Source of the DNA: JACPNO01 sp963825405
GTDB taxonomy: Bacteria; Acidobacteriota; Terriglobia; Bryobacterales; Bryobacteraceae
Reading direction: 5' to 3'
NCBI GenBank assembly: GCA_963825405.1
Contig: CAWGTB010000011.1
Span: 248,001 to 312,000 of the forward strand
DNA length: 64,000 nt
This document shows positions 49,715 through 58,493 of the stretch, in pieces; position 1 is the first letter of the stretch, and each line of letters begins with the position of its first letter. A model generated the notes under the pieces. It searched no databases, was not told the DNA's origin, and saw only the letters and a list, made by a program, of their open reading frames with translations. A program made the position numbers and the translations under genes.

Positions 49715-51917
49715 ATGCCAAATTCTTTCACGCAATTGCGCGGCTTTGTGCTGTGCGCAGCACTGCTGATTACCGCCGCGGCTCCGGTTTCCTACGCGGC
49801 GCATACCCGCTCCTGGGTCCAGACCGATTACGAAGATTTCGAAAAGGGCGTGCTCAAGAATCTCTCCCTGCGCAGCGACGGCCGCTTGACGCTGGCCCCG
49901 CGCAGCGAAGAGCGCTTCGATTCCACGGCGGCTTATCTATGGACGCTGGCGCAGGATTCCAAAGGCAATCTCTACACCGGCGGCGGCCCCGGTGCCAAGC
50001 TGTACCGCATCTCCGCCAGCGGCGAGAAAAAGACGCTAGCCGAATTGGAAGGCGTCGAGATTCACGCCGTCGCCGTCGATAGCCATGACCGCGTGTTCGC
50101 CGCCACCTCGCCCGACGGCAAAATTTATAAGGTCGCCGCCGATGGCAAGAGCGAAGTGTTCTACGATCCCAAGGCCAAATACATCTGGGCCATGGTCTTT
50201 AACCCGCAGGGCGATCTATTTGTCGCCACCGGCGACAAGGGCGAAGTCCACCGCGTTTCCCCGGATGGAAAAGGTAAAGTGTTTTTCAAGAGCGATGAAA
50301 CGCATGTGCGCTCGCTTGCCCTCGATGGCAAGGGCAACCTGATTATTGGTACCGATCCGGGCGGCCTGGTGCTGCGCGTTTCCCCCGCCGGCGAAGGCTT
50401 CGTGCTGTACAACATGGCTAAGCGCGAGATCACCGCCGTCGCCGTTGCCAGGGATGGATCGATCTACGCCGCGGGCGTCGGCTCGCCTTCCGCTTCGCCA
50501 TCAGTTCCCGCGCCTCCGCCCACGCCTGCGCCCGTTCCGCCTGCGGCGGGCATGAGCCCCAACCAGCCGCGCGTCACCGCGGCGCCGCCTCCCACCAGTC
50601 TGGTCTCCGGAGGACCGGCACCCATTGCCGGCGGCTCCGACGTCTACCGCATTCACCCGGATGGCCATCCGCAGAAAGTTTTTTCGGCGGCGCAGGAAAT
50701 TGTTTACGCCATCGGCTTTGAGACCGAAGGCCGCGCGCTCATCGGCACCGGCAACAAAGGATTCATCTACCGCCTGGATTCAGACGGCCTCTATACCGCC
50801 TGGCTCAACGTCGCGCCCACGCAGGTAACCGCCTTCGCGCCCGGCCGCGATGGCAAAATCTATGCCGCGACCGGCAACGTTGGCAAGGTATTCGAGATCG
50901 GGCCCGGCCCGGCGGCTGAAGGCTCGATCGAAAGCGAAGTTTTCGACGCCAATCTATTTTCGCTATGGGGACGCGTGAGCTTCAAGGGATCGCTCAATGG
51001 CGGGAGTATCGCCATTCGCACGCGCAGCGGCAATCTGGATCGTCCGGAAAAGAACTGGAGCGTCTGGTCGGACGCTATCGGTTCCGCCGAAGGCGCTCGC
51101 GCCACGTCACCGGCGGCGCGTTTTTTCCAGTGGAAAGCCACGCTCTCTTCCTCCGGCCGCTCGCCGCAACTGGACGCGGTCGAAATGGCCTACCTGCCGC
51201 GCAATGTCGCGCCGCGCCTGGAAGAAATTGAAATCACGCCGGCGAATTACCGCTTCCCCGCCCCCACGCTTCCCACCGGCCCCTCGCAGACGTTGAGCTC
51301 TGCCGCCGCTCGGCAAGCGGGCGCGCAGTGCGTTGTCCATAGGCCTCGATACCGGTACGCCCAGCATGCAATACGCCAAGGGAGCGATTGGCGCGCGCTG
51401 GAACGCCGTCGACGAAAATGGCGATGCCATGATCTATTCCGTGCAGATTCGCGGCGTCAAGGAATCCGAATGGAAGCTTCTCAAAGACAAGGTGCGCGAG
51501 AAGCACCTGAGCTGGGATTCGACCGCGTTCCCTGACGGCGAGTATCAGATTCGCGTGATCGCCTCCGACCTGCCCGGCAACACAAAAGAAGACGCGCTCG
51601 AAGTGTCGCTGGTGAGCGACCCGTTCGTGATCGACAACACGCCGCCGCGCATTTCCGGCCTCGCCGCCGCGCCCGCCGGCCGCAAGCTCACCATCCGCTG
51701 GAAAGCCACGGATGCGCTCAGCGTCATCGCCAAAGCCGAATATTCCCTGGATGGCGGCGATTGGACCCTGGTCATGCCAGTGGGCAAGCTGTCCGATTCC
51801 CTGGAGCTCGATTACAATCTGACGCTTGACGACGTCGCGCCGGGCGAGCACACCATCGCGGTGCGCGTCGAAGACGAAAACAGCAACCAGGCCACCGACA
51901 AAGTCGTCGTGAAGTAG
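49715..51917 (+). CDS. Exported beta-propeller protein with C-terminal Ig/FN3-like domain (one frameshift)
   Basis: About 733 residues. Signal peptide LCAALLITAAAPVSYAA. Residues ~60-430 are propeller blades (DSKGNLYTGGGPGAKLYRIS, NPQGDLFVATGDKGEVHRVS, DGKIYAATGNVGKVFEIGPG), broken by a Pro-rich loop (SVPAPPPTPAPVPPAAG) near residue 265. A laminin-G-like part and an Ig/FN3-like domain (KAEYSLDGGDWTLVMPVGKL) close it, with the tail NQATDKVVVK. A +1 step lies near 51310. Paired with the S55 protease-domain gene. The end of this gene is duplicated at 52964-53025. Confidence 0.8.
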
Positions 51918-51934
51918 CGGCTAACCCTGCATCA
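51874..51934 (+). repeat. Direct repeat, copy 1 (3' end of the propeller gene plus downstream bases)
   Basis: From ACGAAAACAGCA to CCCTGCATCA. Over the first 44 bases it differs from copy 2 at four positions. The similarity continues past the stop codon, where CCCTGCAT equals the end of the convergent aminotransferase gene. The copies lie 1,090 bases apart. Confidence 0.8.
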
Positions 51935-52035
51935 CAGCGATTATTTGATAGCCGTTTGCCCGCCCCTCGTAATGCAGGGCAACGCGACACAATATATCGT
52001 GGGGTGGCTGGGATTATTTGTACCGTCTAAAACTG

Positions 52036-53007
52036 ATGTCCAAGCGCACGACGTGCCTCCTAACTCTGATGTCTGCTACTTGGATGGCAGCCATAGGTAC
52101 TCGTGAGATATTTGGGCAGTCGATCGGAACAGAATCATCCTTTTACCCCGCATACTTTCAACCCGGCAATCCGCCTCGACTCAGACTGTTCCCTCCTAAC
52201 GGGCAAACGGTAACGCTCAACCTGCCAAGTGAATTGCCGACAAACGCACGTGCAATAGCGTTCAGTTTGGACGGTAAGGTGCTCTACACCCAGACGGATC
52301 CGCTTAACCGTTCAGCAAGCATCTACCGGATCACATTTCAGCCCACAAGCGAGAGCGTTTTACCTGGGTCCGAAGGAATTGGCGAACTATGGTGCCTCGT
52401 CACTTCGCCGAATGGAACAATAATTGTTGCGGGCTGGTCGTGGACTCAGAACACGGCGGGCATATTTCGCATTGACCCGCATGCCGCAACCATGCAGCTT
52501 CTGCCGGTAGGCTCCGCATCGAGTTGCGGAGGAGTGGGCGGGGTCCTATCTCCCGATGGTCGAAAAGCTATCATTAAAGTGGGAAAGCATCTCGGACTGG
52601 TGACTTTAAACACCGGCGCGACCGGCGCAATTAAACACACGAGTGCAGATTCGCCTTGTATGTGGTCACCGAACAGCCGATCGATTGCCTGTATTCACGC
52701 TGGGAGACTAATCCTTATTGACGCTGACGACATAGATCGTTATAAAAACCTTGGTTCATCTGGAGATGGTCCTCTGGTATGGTCACCAGACTCAAAATAC
52801 TTACTTCTCCGAAGGTCGTCTCTGTCGTGTGCAGCTTCAGTCTACGGTGAGAGCCTGGAGATCGTTGACGTGGAAGCTGGCAAGAGGGAGATAGTGAAGA
52901 GTTCTCGTTGCTTGATCACCGCTGGCACCATTGGGTGGCTGGACAGCGGTATAGTGCAACAAAACGAAAACAGCAGTCAGGCCACTGCCAAAGTCGTCGT
53001 GAAGTAG
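52036..53007 (+). CDS. Exported WD40/PD40-like propeller protein of foreign base composition
   Basis: 323 residues from ATG 52036; an in-frame TTG lies 18 bases upstream. Signal sequence TTCLLTLMSATWMAAIGT. The body has propeller-like pieces: ARAIAFSLDGKVLYTQTDPL, GVLSPDGRKAIIKVGKH, SPCMWSPNSRSIACIHAGRL and LVWSPDSKYLLLRRSSL, the SPDS/SPNS pattern of PD40/TolB-like blades. GC content and codon use are clearly less GC-biased than in neighbouring genes. The last 12 residues (NSSQATAKVVVK) are not its own but a copy of the upstream propeller gene's end. So the gene was probably inserted here and captured a stop. No frameshift. Confidence 0.65.
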   Translation: MSKRTTCLLTLMSATWMAAIGTREIFGQSIGTESSFYPAYFQPGNPPRLRLFPPNGQTVTLNLPSELPTNARAIAFSLDGKVLYTQTDPLNRSASIYRITFQPTSESVLPGSEGIGELWCLVTSPNGTIIVAGWSWTQNTAGIFRIDPHAATMQLLPVGSASSCGGVGGVLSPDGRKAIIKVGKHLGLVTLNTGATGAIKHTSADSPCMWSPNSRSIACIHAGRLILIDADDIDRYKNLGSSGDGPLVWSPDSKYLLLRRSSLSCAASVYGESLEIVDVEAGKREIVKSSRCLITAGTIGWLDSGIVQQNENSSQATAKVVVK

Positions 53008-53025
53008 GATCTTACCCCTGCATCG
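52964..53025 (+). repeat. Direct repeat, copy 2
   Basis: Matches 51874-51934 with a few substitutions and one indel after the stop codon. It carries the last codons of the 52036 gene and the last codons of the convergent aminotransferase. Confidence 0.8.
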
Positions 53026-54124
53026 CGTCTTTGAACGCAGGCATGAACCGCTGCATTTCCGCCATAGTCCCAAGCGTAATGCGCTGATGGCTAGGTAGCG
53101 CCGGGAAAAGCCGCGCCACCAGGAAACCACGATGCGCCAGCTTCTCTTTGACTGGCTGGATGGGCCGCTTCAAGTCCACCATGACGAAATTGGTCTGCGA
53201 ATCGAAGCATTGCAGGCCCATCTGCCGCATGCTGTCCATGGTGTAGCGCCGCACGCGGGCATTCTCAGTCTTGATCTGGTCATAGGTGGCGCGGTCGTCG
53301 AGTGATGCCCGGGCTGCCGCCACCGCCGCCTGATTGATCGAGCCATCCATCACCGACGGCCGGATCTTGTCCAGCAGCCTTTTCGGCGCGATTGCGTAGC
53401 CGAAACGCATTCCCGCCAAACCGTAGAGCTTGGAAAATGTTCGCAGCACGATCACGTTGCGGTCCTGCTTCACGTAAGGCGCCGCGCTTTGATACGCCGC
53501 AGCGTCCACCAGATCGCTGTAAGCCTCGTCGGCAAGCAGGATGGTGTTCGCCGGCAGATTGTCCACCAGCCACGCCAGCTTGTCTTTGCCGGTGATGGTC
53601 GAGGTCGGATTGTTGGGATTACAAAGATACAGCAGCCCGGCGGAATGCTCGCGCGCCGCCGCCAGCATGCGCTCGACATCCAGCAAACCATCGCTGGTGA
53701 CGGGGATTTTGATCACGCGCGCATGGTTGGCCTCCGCGGTTTCGGCCACGTCCTCGAAGGTGGGCTCACCGACGATTACCGGATGATCCGCCGAACACAA
53801 CGTCTGCGTCACCCCGCGCAGAGGCTCGGTAGAACCCGCGCCGAACATCAGATTTTCCACGGCCAGGCCGTGCAACGCCGCGAGCTTCTGCTGCACCGGG
53901 ATGAGTTCCGGTCCCACGTAATAGTTCCCGCGCTCGACCGCTTTGGCCATCGCCCGAATCGCCGACGGGAACGGACCATACGCGCTTTCGTTGCTATCCA
54001 GCCGCGCCGGCTCAGCCGGAACCGCAGCTTTCGACCGTGATGCCGCCAGCGCAGGCACGGCCAGCGCCGCCGCCCCCAAACTCTGAAAAAGCTGCCGCCT
54101 GGAAGTGACCGTCGGATTGATCAT
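53012..54124 (-). CDS. Tat-exported class I/II aminotransferase, histidinol-phosphate-aminotransferase-like
   Basis: 370 residues, intact. ATG 54124 follows GAGGAGCT. The N-terminus TVTSRRQLFQSLGAAALAVP is a twin-arginine signal, so the enzyme should fold with its cofactor in the cytoplasm and be exported. PLP fold-type I motifs: RLDSNESAYGPFPSAI, YLCNPNNPTSTITGK, ILLADEAYSDLV (Asp for the ring nitrogen), and RTFSKLYGLAGMRFGYAIA with the Schiff-base Lys. The fold matches HisC/Cobc-type enzymes, which are normally cytosolic. It is not near other his genes. Substrate unknown; an L-amino acid or amino-phosphate outside the cell is an inference. Confidence 0.88.
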   Translation of the reverse strand: MINPTVTSRRQLFQSLGAAALAVPALAASRSKAAVPAEPARLDSNESAYGPFPSAIRAMAKAVERGNYYVGPELIPVQQKLAALHGLAVENLMFGAGSTEPLRGVTQTLCSADHPVIVGEPTFEDVAETAEANHARVIKIPVTSDGLLDVERMLAAAREHSAGLLYLCNPNNPTSTITGKDKLAWLVDNLPANTILLADEAYSDLVDAAAYQSAAPYVKQDRNVIVLRTFSKLYGLAGMRFGYAIAPKRLLDKIRPSVMDGSINQAAVAAARASLDDRATYDQIKTENARVRRYTMDSMRQMGLQCFDSQTNFVMVDLKRPIQPVKEKLAHRGFLVARLFPALPSHQRITLGTMAEMQRFMPAFKDAMQG

Positions 54125-54205
54125 GGATAGCTCCTCATCGCGCAAGATCAGTGTACCTGACCGCGCGCCGCTCTCGTTGGGCTAGCAAAATTCTCTGTAG
54201 AGGGT

Positions 54206-54246
54206 AGAACTGACGGAGAGGGGAGGATCGAACCCCCGGTAGAGTT
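54206..54246 (-). repeat. Partial copy of the tRNA-Ser 3' end (att-like)
   Basis: The stretch AACTGACGGAGAGGGGAGGA followed by TCGAACCCCCGGTAGAG matches the 3' part of tRNA-Ser(GCT) at 55501-55538 with a few differences, one an indel in the G-run. The rest of a tRNA does not follow, and no GGAGAGG 5' acceptor strand is present. It lies on the far side of the SIR2-like gene, as expected for the distal attachment site of an element integrated at the tRNA 3' end. Confidence 0.7.
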
Positions 54247-54299
54247 CAGCAATGTACGCGCTGCCCGATACTGGCAGCCTCAGGGCGGAGCATACAGTG

Positions 54300-55457
54300 A
54301 TGGTAGAATGCGGCCCAATGCCAGTTGAAACCGTCTTCATTTTAGGTGCAGGTTTTTCATGCTATGCGGGCGCACCTCTTCAGAAGGATTTTGCCAAAGA
54401 CGTCTTGAGGGGTCGCGATTTTGGTGATCATCAGCCGAGCAAGATCATCGTCGACAGTCTCGAAAAATTTGTTGCAGACGTTTTTCATCAGCCTGATTCT
54501 AAAGGCGAACCCGGATGGCCCGAGTGGGAGGACTTGTTTACCTGTCTGGATCTTTCGGCAAATTCAGGTCACCATTTGGGTCCGAACTACGATCCTCACG
54601 TTCTTCGAACGATCCGGCGGGCTATCCTCTCCCGCGTTATTAGAATGCTTGATCAGCGCTACAAGAAGGCACTGAAGCGAAAGAGCCGCATAAAAATGCG
54701 CCAGTTAGATGCCTTTCTGAAGGGCATCAATCTTCAGACAGCAGCATTCGTCAGCCTAAATTGGGACACGGTGCTCGAATTGAGGTTGACGAAGCGGCGC
54801 AAGGATCTTCAGTTTTGCTACGGCCGGCATGTATTCCCTGCTCAGTTCATAGACTCAGCAACAGACTCGCGGATCACTGTTGTTGATCGGCTGTCCCAGG
54901 ATCGTGTCTCAATCGCCAAAATGCATGGGGCGACTAACTGGCTGTATTGCGACAACTGCCGCAGTCAGTTCAGCTTTCCGGCAAATACGACCGGAAGCGT
55001 AGCGATGCAGCTGATGCAAGAGAAGGACTGGCGCACTCTCTGCCCCGGTGTGGAAGAGCCCCCGAAGAGTTCGCAATGGAAATGCTCAGACTGCGGTGTC
55101 CTCTTGGGGACCCGGATGGCGACCTTTAGCTATAGAAAGGTCTTGGATTCTCCAGTACTTCTGAAAACCTGGTTCTACGCTGAGGAACTGCTCCGACAAG
55201 CCAGCAACTGGGTATTCGTTGGCTATTCCCTTCCAGAGGCGGACTATGAGTTTAAGTACTTGCTGAAGAGAATCGAGTTGTCACGGTCGAAGCCACCGCA
55301 GCTTTTTCTGCTCGACAAGTGTGAAGAAACCAAACTGCGGTATCGCAAGTTCTTCGGGGAGCAGTTGCAGGAGAAGGCAATTTATCTTGGCAGCTTGGGA
55401 CGTAAGGGTGTTGAGCACTTGCGCGGCCTCGGTGTTCCGATGGCACCGAACCTCTAG
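54300..55457 (+). CDS. SIR2-like (putative NADase) protein with zinc ribbon, candidate defence gene
   Basis: 385 residues, intact. VETVFILGAGFSCYAGAPLQ is the NAD-binding GAGxS loop; AAFVSLNWDTVLELR replaces the sirtuin NID motif; SIAKMHGATNWLYCDNC holds the presumed catalytic His and the first Cys pair, WKCSDCG the second pair of a zinc ribbon; NWVFVGYSLPEADYEF is the late NAD-binding motif. This is the non-deacetylase SIR2 type seen in antiphage systems (for example Thoeris ThsA, DSR), where it depletes NAD+. No partner gene is adjacent. Lower GC than neighbours. GGAG lies 10 bases before ATG 54300; ATG 54318 is the alternative. Sits between tRNA-Ser and a repeat of its 3' end. Confidence 0.85.
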   Translation: MVECGPMPVETVFILGAGFSCYAGAPLQKDFAKDVLRGRDFGDHQPSKIIVDSLEKFVADVFHQPDSKGEPGWPEWEDLFTCLDLSANSGHHLGPNYDPHVLRTIRRAILSRVIRMLDQRYKKALKRKSRIKMRQLDAFLKGINLQTAAFVSLNWDTVLELRLTKRRKDLQFCYGRHVFPAQFIDSATDSRITVVDRLSQDRVSIAKMHGATNWLYCDNCRSQFSFPANTTGSVAMQLMQEKDWRTLCPGVEEPPKSSQWKCSDCGVLLGTRMATFSYRKVLDSPVLLKTWFYAEELLRQASNWVFVGYSLPEADYEFKYLLKRIELSRSKPPQLFLLDKCEETKLRYRKFFGEQLQEKAIYLGSLGRKGVEHLRGLGVPMAPNL

Positions 55458-55502
55458 ACCGGGTGGTGGTGTTGGCGTAGAGCCCGCTGGGCTAAAAATA
55501 AC

Positions 55503-55595
<93 letters not shown>

Positions 55596-55801
55596 GTGAG
55601 ATGCAGTTTTGGCCGTTCTACATGCAATCCTAGCATATCCCCGCCGGTCGGCCTCGGCTGTTACGAAACATTCACCCAGCGGTCACGCGAAGCTAATCTT
55701 CAGACGATATTCTGTCCCTGGATACAGAAATTTTCGGAGGAGACACCTCGAGCGCGGCGAAGCCCCCCCCTTGCCCCCCATTCCCCGCGCTCTTTGTGTT
55801 T

Positions 55802-56809
55802 TTATCGCGCCGCGTACGTCTTGGTGTACTTGTTGCGGCTGTTGACCACAGTGAAGCTGCCGTCCGCCATCGCCGTTACTTTGATCCAGTGCGCGCTGCC
55901 GGTTTCATCGACGTTGGCGATCATAGCGTCGGGCGAATTATTCTCTTTGCCGCCCTCGACGGCAAAGTGCAGTTGCCAGATGTCTTCCAATCCCGGCGAT
56001 TTGTGAAGCGTCTGCCAGGCCGCGACCGAGCCGCCTTTGCGCGCCCCGTTGTCCATGATGGCCACTTGTGGATGAAGCGCATTCACCAGGGCCGGCGAGT
56101 TGGAAATATCCATGCCATGATGCGAAACGATATCCATAGACACCGTGCCCACTTTGTTGTTCGGGCACATGAGCTCGATCTCCTTGTTCCACGTGAGATC
56201 GCCCATATCGATGGTGCGGAACTTGCCGTAAGTGATCAGCGTGCCCACCGAGCGCGCGTTTTCCGTCGGATCGTTATCCATCGGTTTGGTCGTGGCGCAC
56301 GCTGGATTCGGTTGGCCGGCGCCCGCCAGCGCGAGGGGAATGGCCGCACCGCCCGCAGTGAGCACAATCACGTCGAGCCCGGCGATCGGCACCTTATCGC
56401 CCGGCTTCACTTCGATATGCGTGCCACCCTCGCGGACCTTGAGGTATTTTTCGTATAGCCTTTTGCCAGCGGCATCGTTTTCGACGGTAGGCCCGTGATC
56501 CACGAAATTCTTGATGGGCAGCTTAGCGTTGAGCTGCGCCGTGCCGCCGACGTGATCGTCGTGATAGTGGGTGACGACGAGGTAGTCGATTTGCTTGACC
56601 CCGGCCAGCTTGGCAACGGCGGCGATGCGGTCGGCATCGCGGTTGTTCAGGCCCGGCCATCCGGTATCCACCATCATGGATTGTCCCGATGGCGCGACGA
56701 AAAGCGTGGCTTGCCCGCCCTCCACATCGACGAAGTAGATTTCCAGATTTTTCGCGGCAAGCGCATGAGCGCCTAACGCCAGAAGCAAGGCCAGCAGGGA
56801 AACTCGCAT
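55802..56809 (-). CDS. Secreted metallo-beta-lactamase-fold hydrolase (ComEC C-terminal-like)
   Basis: 335 residues. Signal peptide RVSLLALLLALGAHALA. LEIYFVDVEGGQATLFVAPS and MMVDTGWPG open the MBL fold; the zinc motif is VVTHYHDDHVGG (HxHxDH), followed by GTLITYGKFRTIDMGDLTW with the bridging Asp and MDIVSHHGMDISNSP with the later His. Similar to the stand-alone ComEC/Rec2-type beta-lactamase domains. A TACGAT box ends 7 bases before ATG 56809, so upstream open codons are ignored. Substrate unknown. Confidence 0.85.
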   Translation of the reverse strand: MRVSLLALLLALGAHALAAKNLEIYFVDVEGGQATLFVAPSGQSMMVDTGWPGLNNRDADRIAAVAKLAGVKQIDYLVVTHYHDDHVGGTAQLNAKLPIKNFVDHGPTVENDAAGKRLYEKYLKVREGGTHIEVKPGDKVPIAGLDVIVLTAGGAAIPLALAGAGQPNPACATTKPMDNDPTENARSVGTLITYGKFRTIDMGDLTWNKEIELMCPNNKVGTVSMDIVSHHGMDISNSPALVNALHPQVAIMDNGARKGGSVAAWQTLHKSPGLEDIWQLHFAVEGGKENNSPDAMIANVDETGSAHWIKVTAMADGSFTVVNSRNKYTKTYAAR

Positions 56810-56884
56810 GGTCGAAATCGTATCATATTGTGGGCCACGGACTTGCCGGAACATTCGCCCATGACGTAACGTATTGTGTGATAG

Positions 56885-57334
56885 ATGCCCTTTTGCATCA
56901 GTTGCGGAAACCAGGTGGACAACGCGCACGTGTTTTGCGCCAAGTGCGGCGCGCGCCAGCCCGGAACGGCGCCACCGCCGGCAGACCCGCTGGGCGGCAT
57001 TACGCCGCGCACGGCAGCGATTCTTTGCTACATCCCGTGGATCGGCTGGATCGGCTCGGTGATCGTGCTCGCGTCGACCAAATTCCGCAATGACCGCAAC
57101 GTCCGCTTCCACGCCTTCCAGGGCCTGTATCTGTTCGTGGCCATGTTGCTGGTCGAATGGGTGCTGACGCCCATGTTCCGCGTGATTCACGAACCGATGC
57201 TTCGCGTCGACAAGCTGCTGCAAGCGCTCATTCTGTTCGTCTGCGTCTTCATGATCATCAAAGCGAGCCACGAAGAGACGTACTCGCTGCCGATTATCGG
57301 GGAGTTGGCGGCGCGCTCGGCGGCGGAGCACTAG
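56885..57334 (+). CDS. Zinc-ribbon membrane protein (DUF4870/Tic20-like)
   Basis: 149 residues. MPFCISCGNQVDNAHVFCAKCG is an N-terminal double CxxC zinc ribbon, followed by a Pro/Ala linker and three membrane helices (AAILCYIPWIGWIGSVIVLA, GLYLFVAMLLVEWVLTPMF, LLQALILFVCVFMIIK). RNDRNVRFHAFQGLYLF between helices 1 and 2 is the DUF4870 signature. Role unknown; such proteins are thought to be envelope-associated. Overlaps the convergent hypothetical by 41 bases. Confidence 0.8.
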   Translation: MPFCISCGNQVDNAHVFCAKCGARQPGTAPPPADPLGGITPRTAAILCYIPWIGWIGSVIVLASTKFRNDRNVRFHAFQGLYLFVAMLLVEWVLTPMFRVIHEPMLRVDKLLQALILFVCVFMIIKASHEETYSLPIIGELAARSAAEH

Positions 57335-57836
57335 GCTCCCACAAGGTGTAGGCGAACTCCAGCGGCGCCTTCGCGCTGTTCACGATCGTCAGCTCGGCAT
57401 ACTTGAGATGAGATGTGAGAACGCAAATGTGCGATCCCGCAGGTAGCTTGTCAATCCGAAGCCGATTGCGTTTGTATGCCGCCGCCTGACAGCCGGACTT
57501 CCCCGCTTCGCTCGTGCCTACGGTCGCGAACATGGCTCGATTTTGAGGGTTGAGGAAAAGGCCAAGCGACGACGCATCGAACCAGAAATCCCAATCTTTG
57601 CCGCGCGGATGCTGGGGTGGTTCTCTTCCGTCGCCGTCCAGCACGACGATGCCCTCAACTTTGCCTCCATCGAGGGCAACGGAACAGTGATCATTCACTT
57701 TCAGCGTTCCTCTTTGCACGTCTTCGGCGTTGCCATGAACCGAGAGCACGACGAGAAGCAGTATCACAAACCTAGTCAGAGCCAGAACCTCGTTGGTATA
57801 CTTTATCACACCCAATTTATATATCATGCTAGACAT
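57294..57836 (-). CDS. Exported hypothetical protein (about 180 aa)
   Basis: A hydrophobic N-terminal segment (LTRFVILLLVVLSVHGNA) suggests secretion. The rest is beta-rich: GTLKVNDHCSVALDGGKVEG, DWDFWFDASSLGLFLNPQNR, LRIDKLPAGSHICVLTSHLK. The tail is Pro-rich (PSAPPPSAPPTPR). No family recognised. Several start codons are possible before the hydrophobic stretch. Its 3' end overlaps the convergent zinc-ribbon gene, but protein-like composition and the signal sequence argue that it is real. Confidence 0.55.
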   Translation of the reverse strand: MSSMIYKLGVIKYTNEVLALTRFVILLLVVLSVHGNAEDVQRGTLKVNDHCSVALDGGKVEGIVVLDGDGREPPQHPRGKDWDFWFDASSLGLFLNPQNRAMFATVGTSEAGKSGCQAAAYKRNRLRIDKLPAGSHICVLTSHLKYAELTIVNSAKAPLEFAYTLWEPSAPPPSAPPTPR

Positions 57837-57868
57837 ACAGTTGCTATCATAAAAAGGGGAATCGCAGA

Positions 57869-58120
57869 ATGTCCAAGGCGCCAGCGAGCAGGAAGATCAT
57901 CGTAGATTTTCCGGCTGATCTGTACGAGGAAACGCAGAGGGCCGTTGAAGAGCTTTCCGTGAAACGAAGCGCACTGATCCGGGTTGCAGTCAGCGAATAC
58001 CTGCGCCGCCTGGCACGGCGCAAACTGGCGCGCGAACTCGCCGATGGCTACCGTGCCAATGCCGAGTTGAATCGGCAGGTTTCAGAAGAGTTTGTTCACG
58101 TAGATGGCGACAATCTTTAA
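57869..58120 (+). CDS. Antitoxin of a MazEF-type system (ribbon-helix-helix)
   Basis: 83 residues. ASRKIIVDFPADLYEETQRA then VKRSALIRVAVSEYLRRLAR is a CopG/Arc-type ribbon-helix-helix DNA-binding domain; the C-terminal tail (ELNRQVSEEFVHVDGDN) would wrap the toxin. AAAAGGGGAA lies ~10 bases before the ATG, and a TATCAT box at 57845-57850 may be the -10. Its TAA overlaps the toxin ATG (TAATG), the usual antitoxin-first coupled arrangement. It would bind its own promoter and neutralise the toxin. Confidence 0.85.
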   Translation: MSKAPASRKIIVDFPADLYEETQRAVEELSVKRSALIRVAVSEYLRRLARRKLARELADGYRANAELNRQVSEEFVHVDGDNL

Positions 58121-58470
58121 TGCCTGGAAAATGCGTAAGGGGTACAGTGTTGGACATTCATCTGGACCCAACGGTAGGACACGAGCAACGTAAGACCAGG
58201 CCCTGTGTCGTGGTCCAAAACGATATCGGTAATAAGAACGCCCCCACAACCATCGTGGCCGTGATCACCAGCGCCGAGAACATCAAGCGGCCTTACCCCG
58301 TAAACGTTCCGATCCCTCTGGGAGAAGGAGGTCTTCCGAAAGACAGCGTCGTCCTGTGCAGCCAAATACGGACGGTCGACGAAATGCGATTCGGAAAGAC
58401 TTACGGCCAACTCAGCGCCTCAACCATGCGGCAAGTCGACGCCGCTCTCCGAATAAGCCTGCAACTCTAG
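58120..58470 (+). CDS. Toxin of a MazEF-type system (MazF/PemK endoribonuclease family)
   Basis: 116 residues. CVRGTVLDIHLDPTVGHEQR and KTRPCVVVQND form the conserved MazF core in which the Arg and the following strand make the active site; TIVAVITSAENIKRPYPVNV and DSVVLCSQIRTVD complete the PemK-type fold. Members cut single-stranded RNA at short sequences and arrest growth. It is intact and coupled to the antitoxin. Located a few kilobases from the SIR2-like gene, in a stretch of accessory genes. Confidence 0.88.
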   Translation: MPGKCVRGTVLDIHLDPTVGHEQRKTRPCVVVQNDIGNKNAPTTIVAVITSAENIKRPYPVNVPIPLGEGGLPKDSVVLCSQIRTVDEMRFGKTYGQLSASTMRQVDAALRISLQL

Positions 58471-58493
58471 TTCCCACTTTAGCCCCCGGATCT

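Noticed and set aside
54206..54300. A second complete tRNA next to the SIR2-like gene
   Set aside because: Only the 3' acceptor and T-arm part match; no 5' acceptor strand or anticodon arm can be folded.
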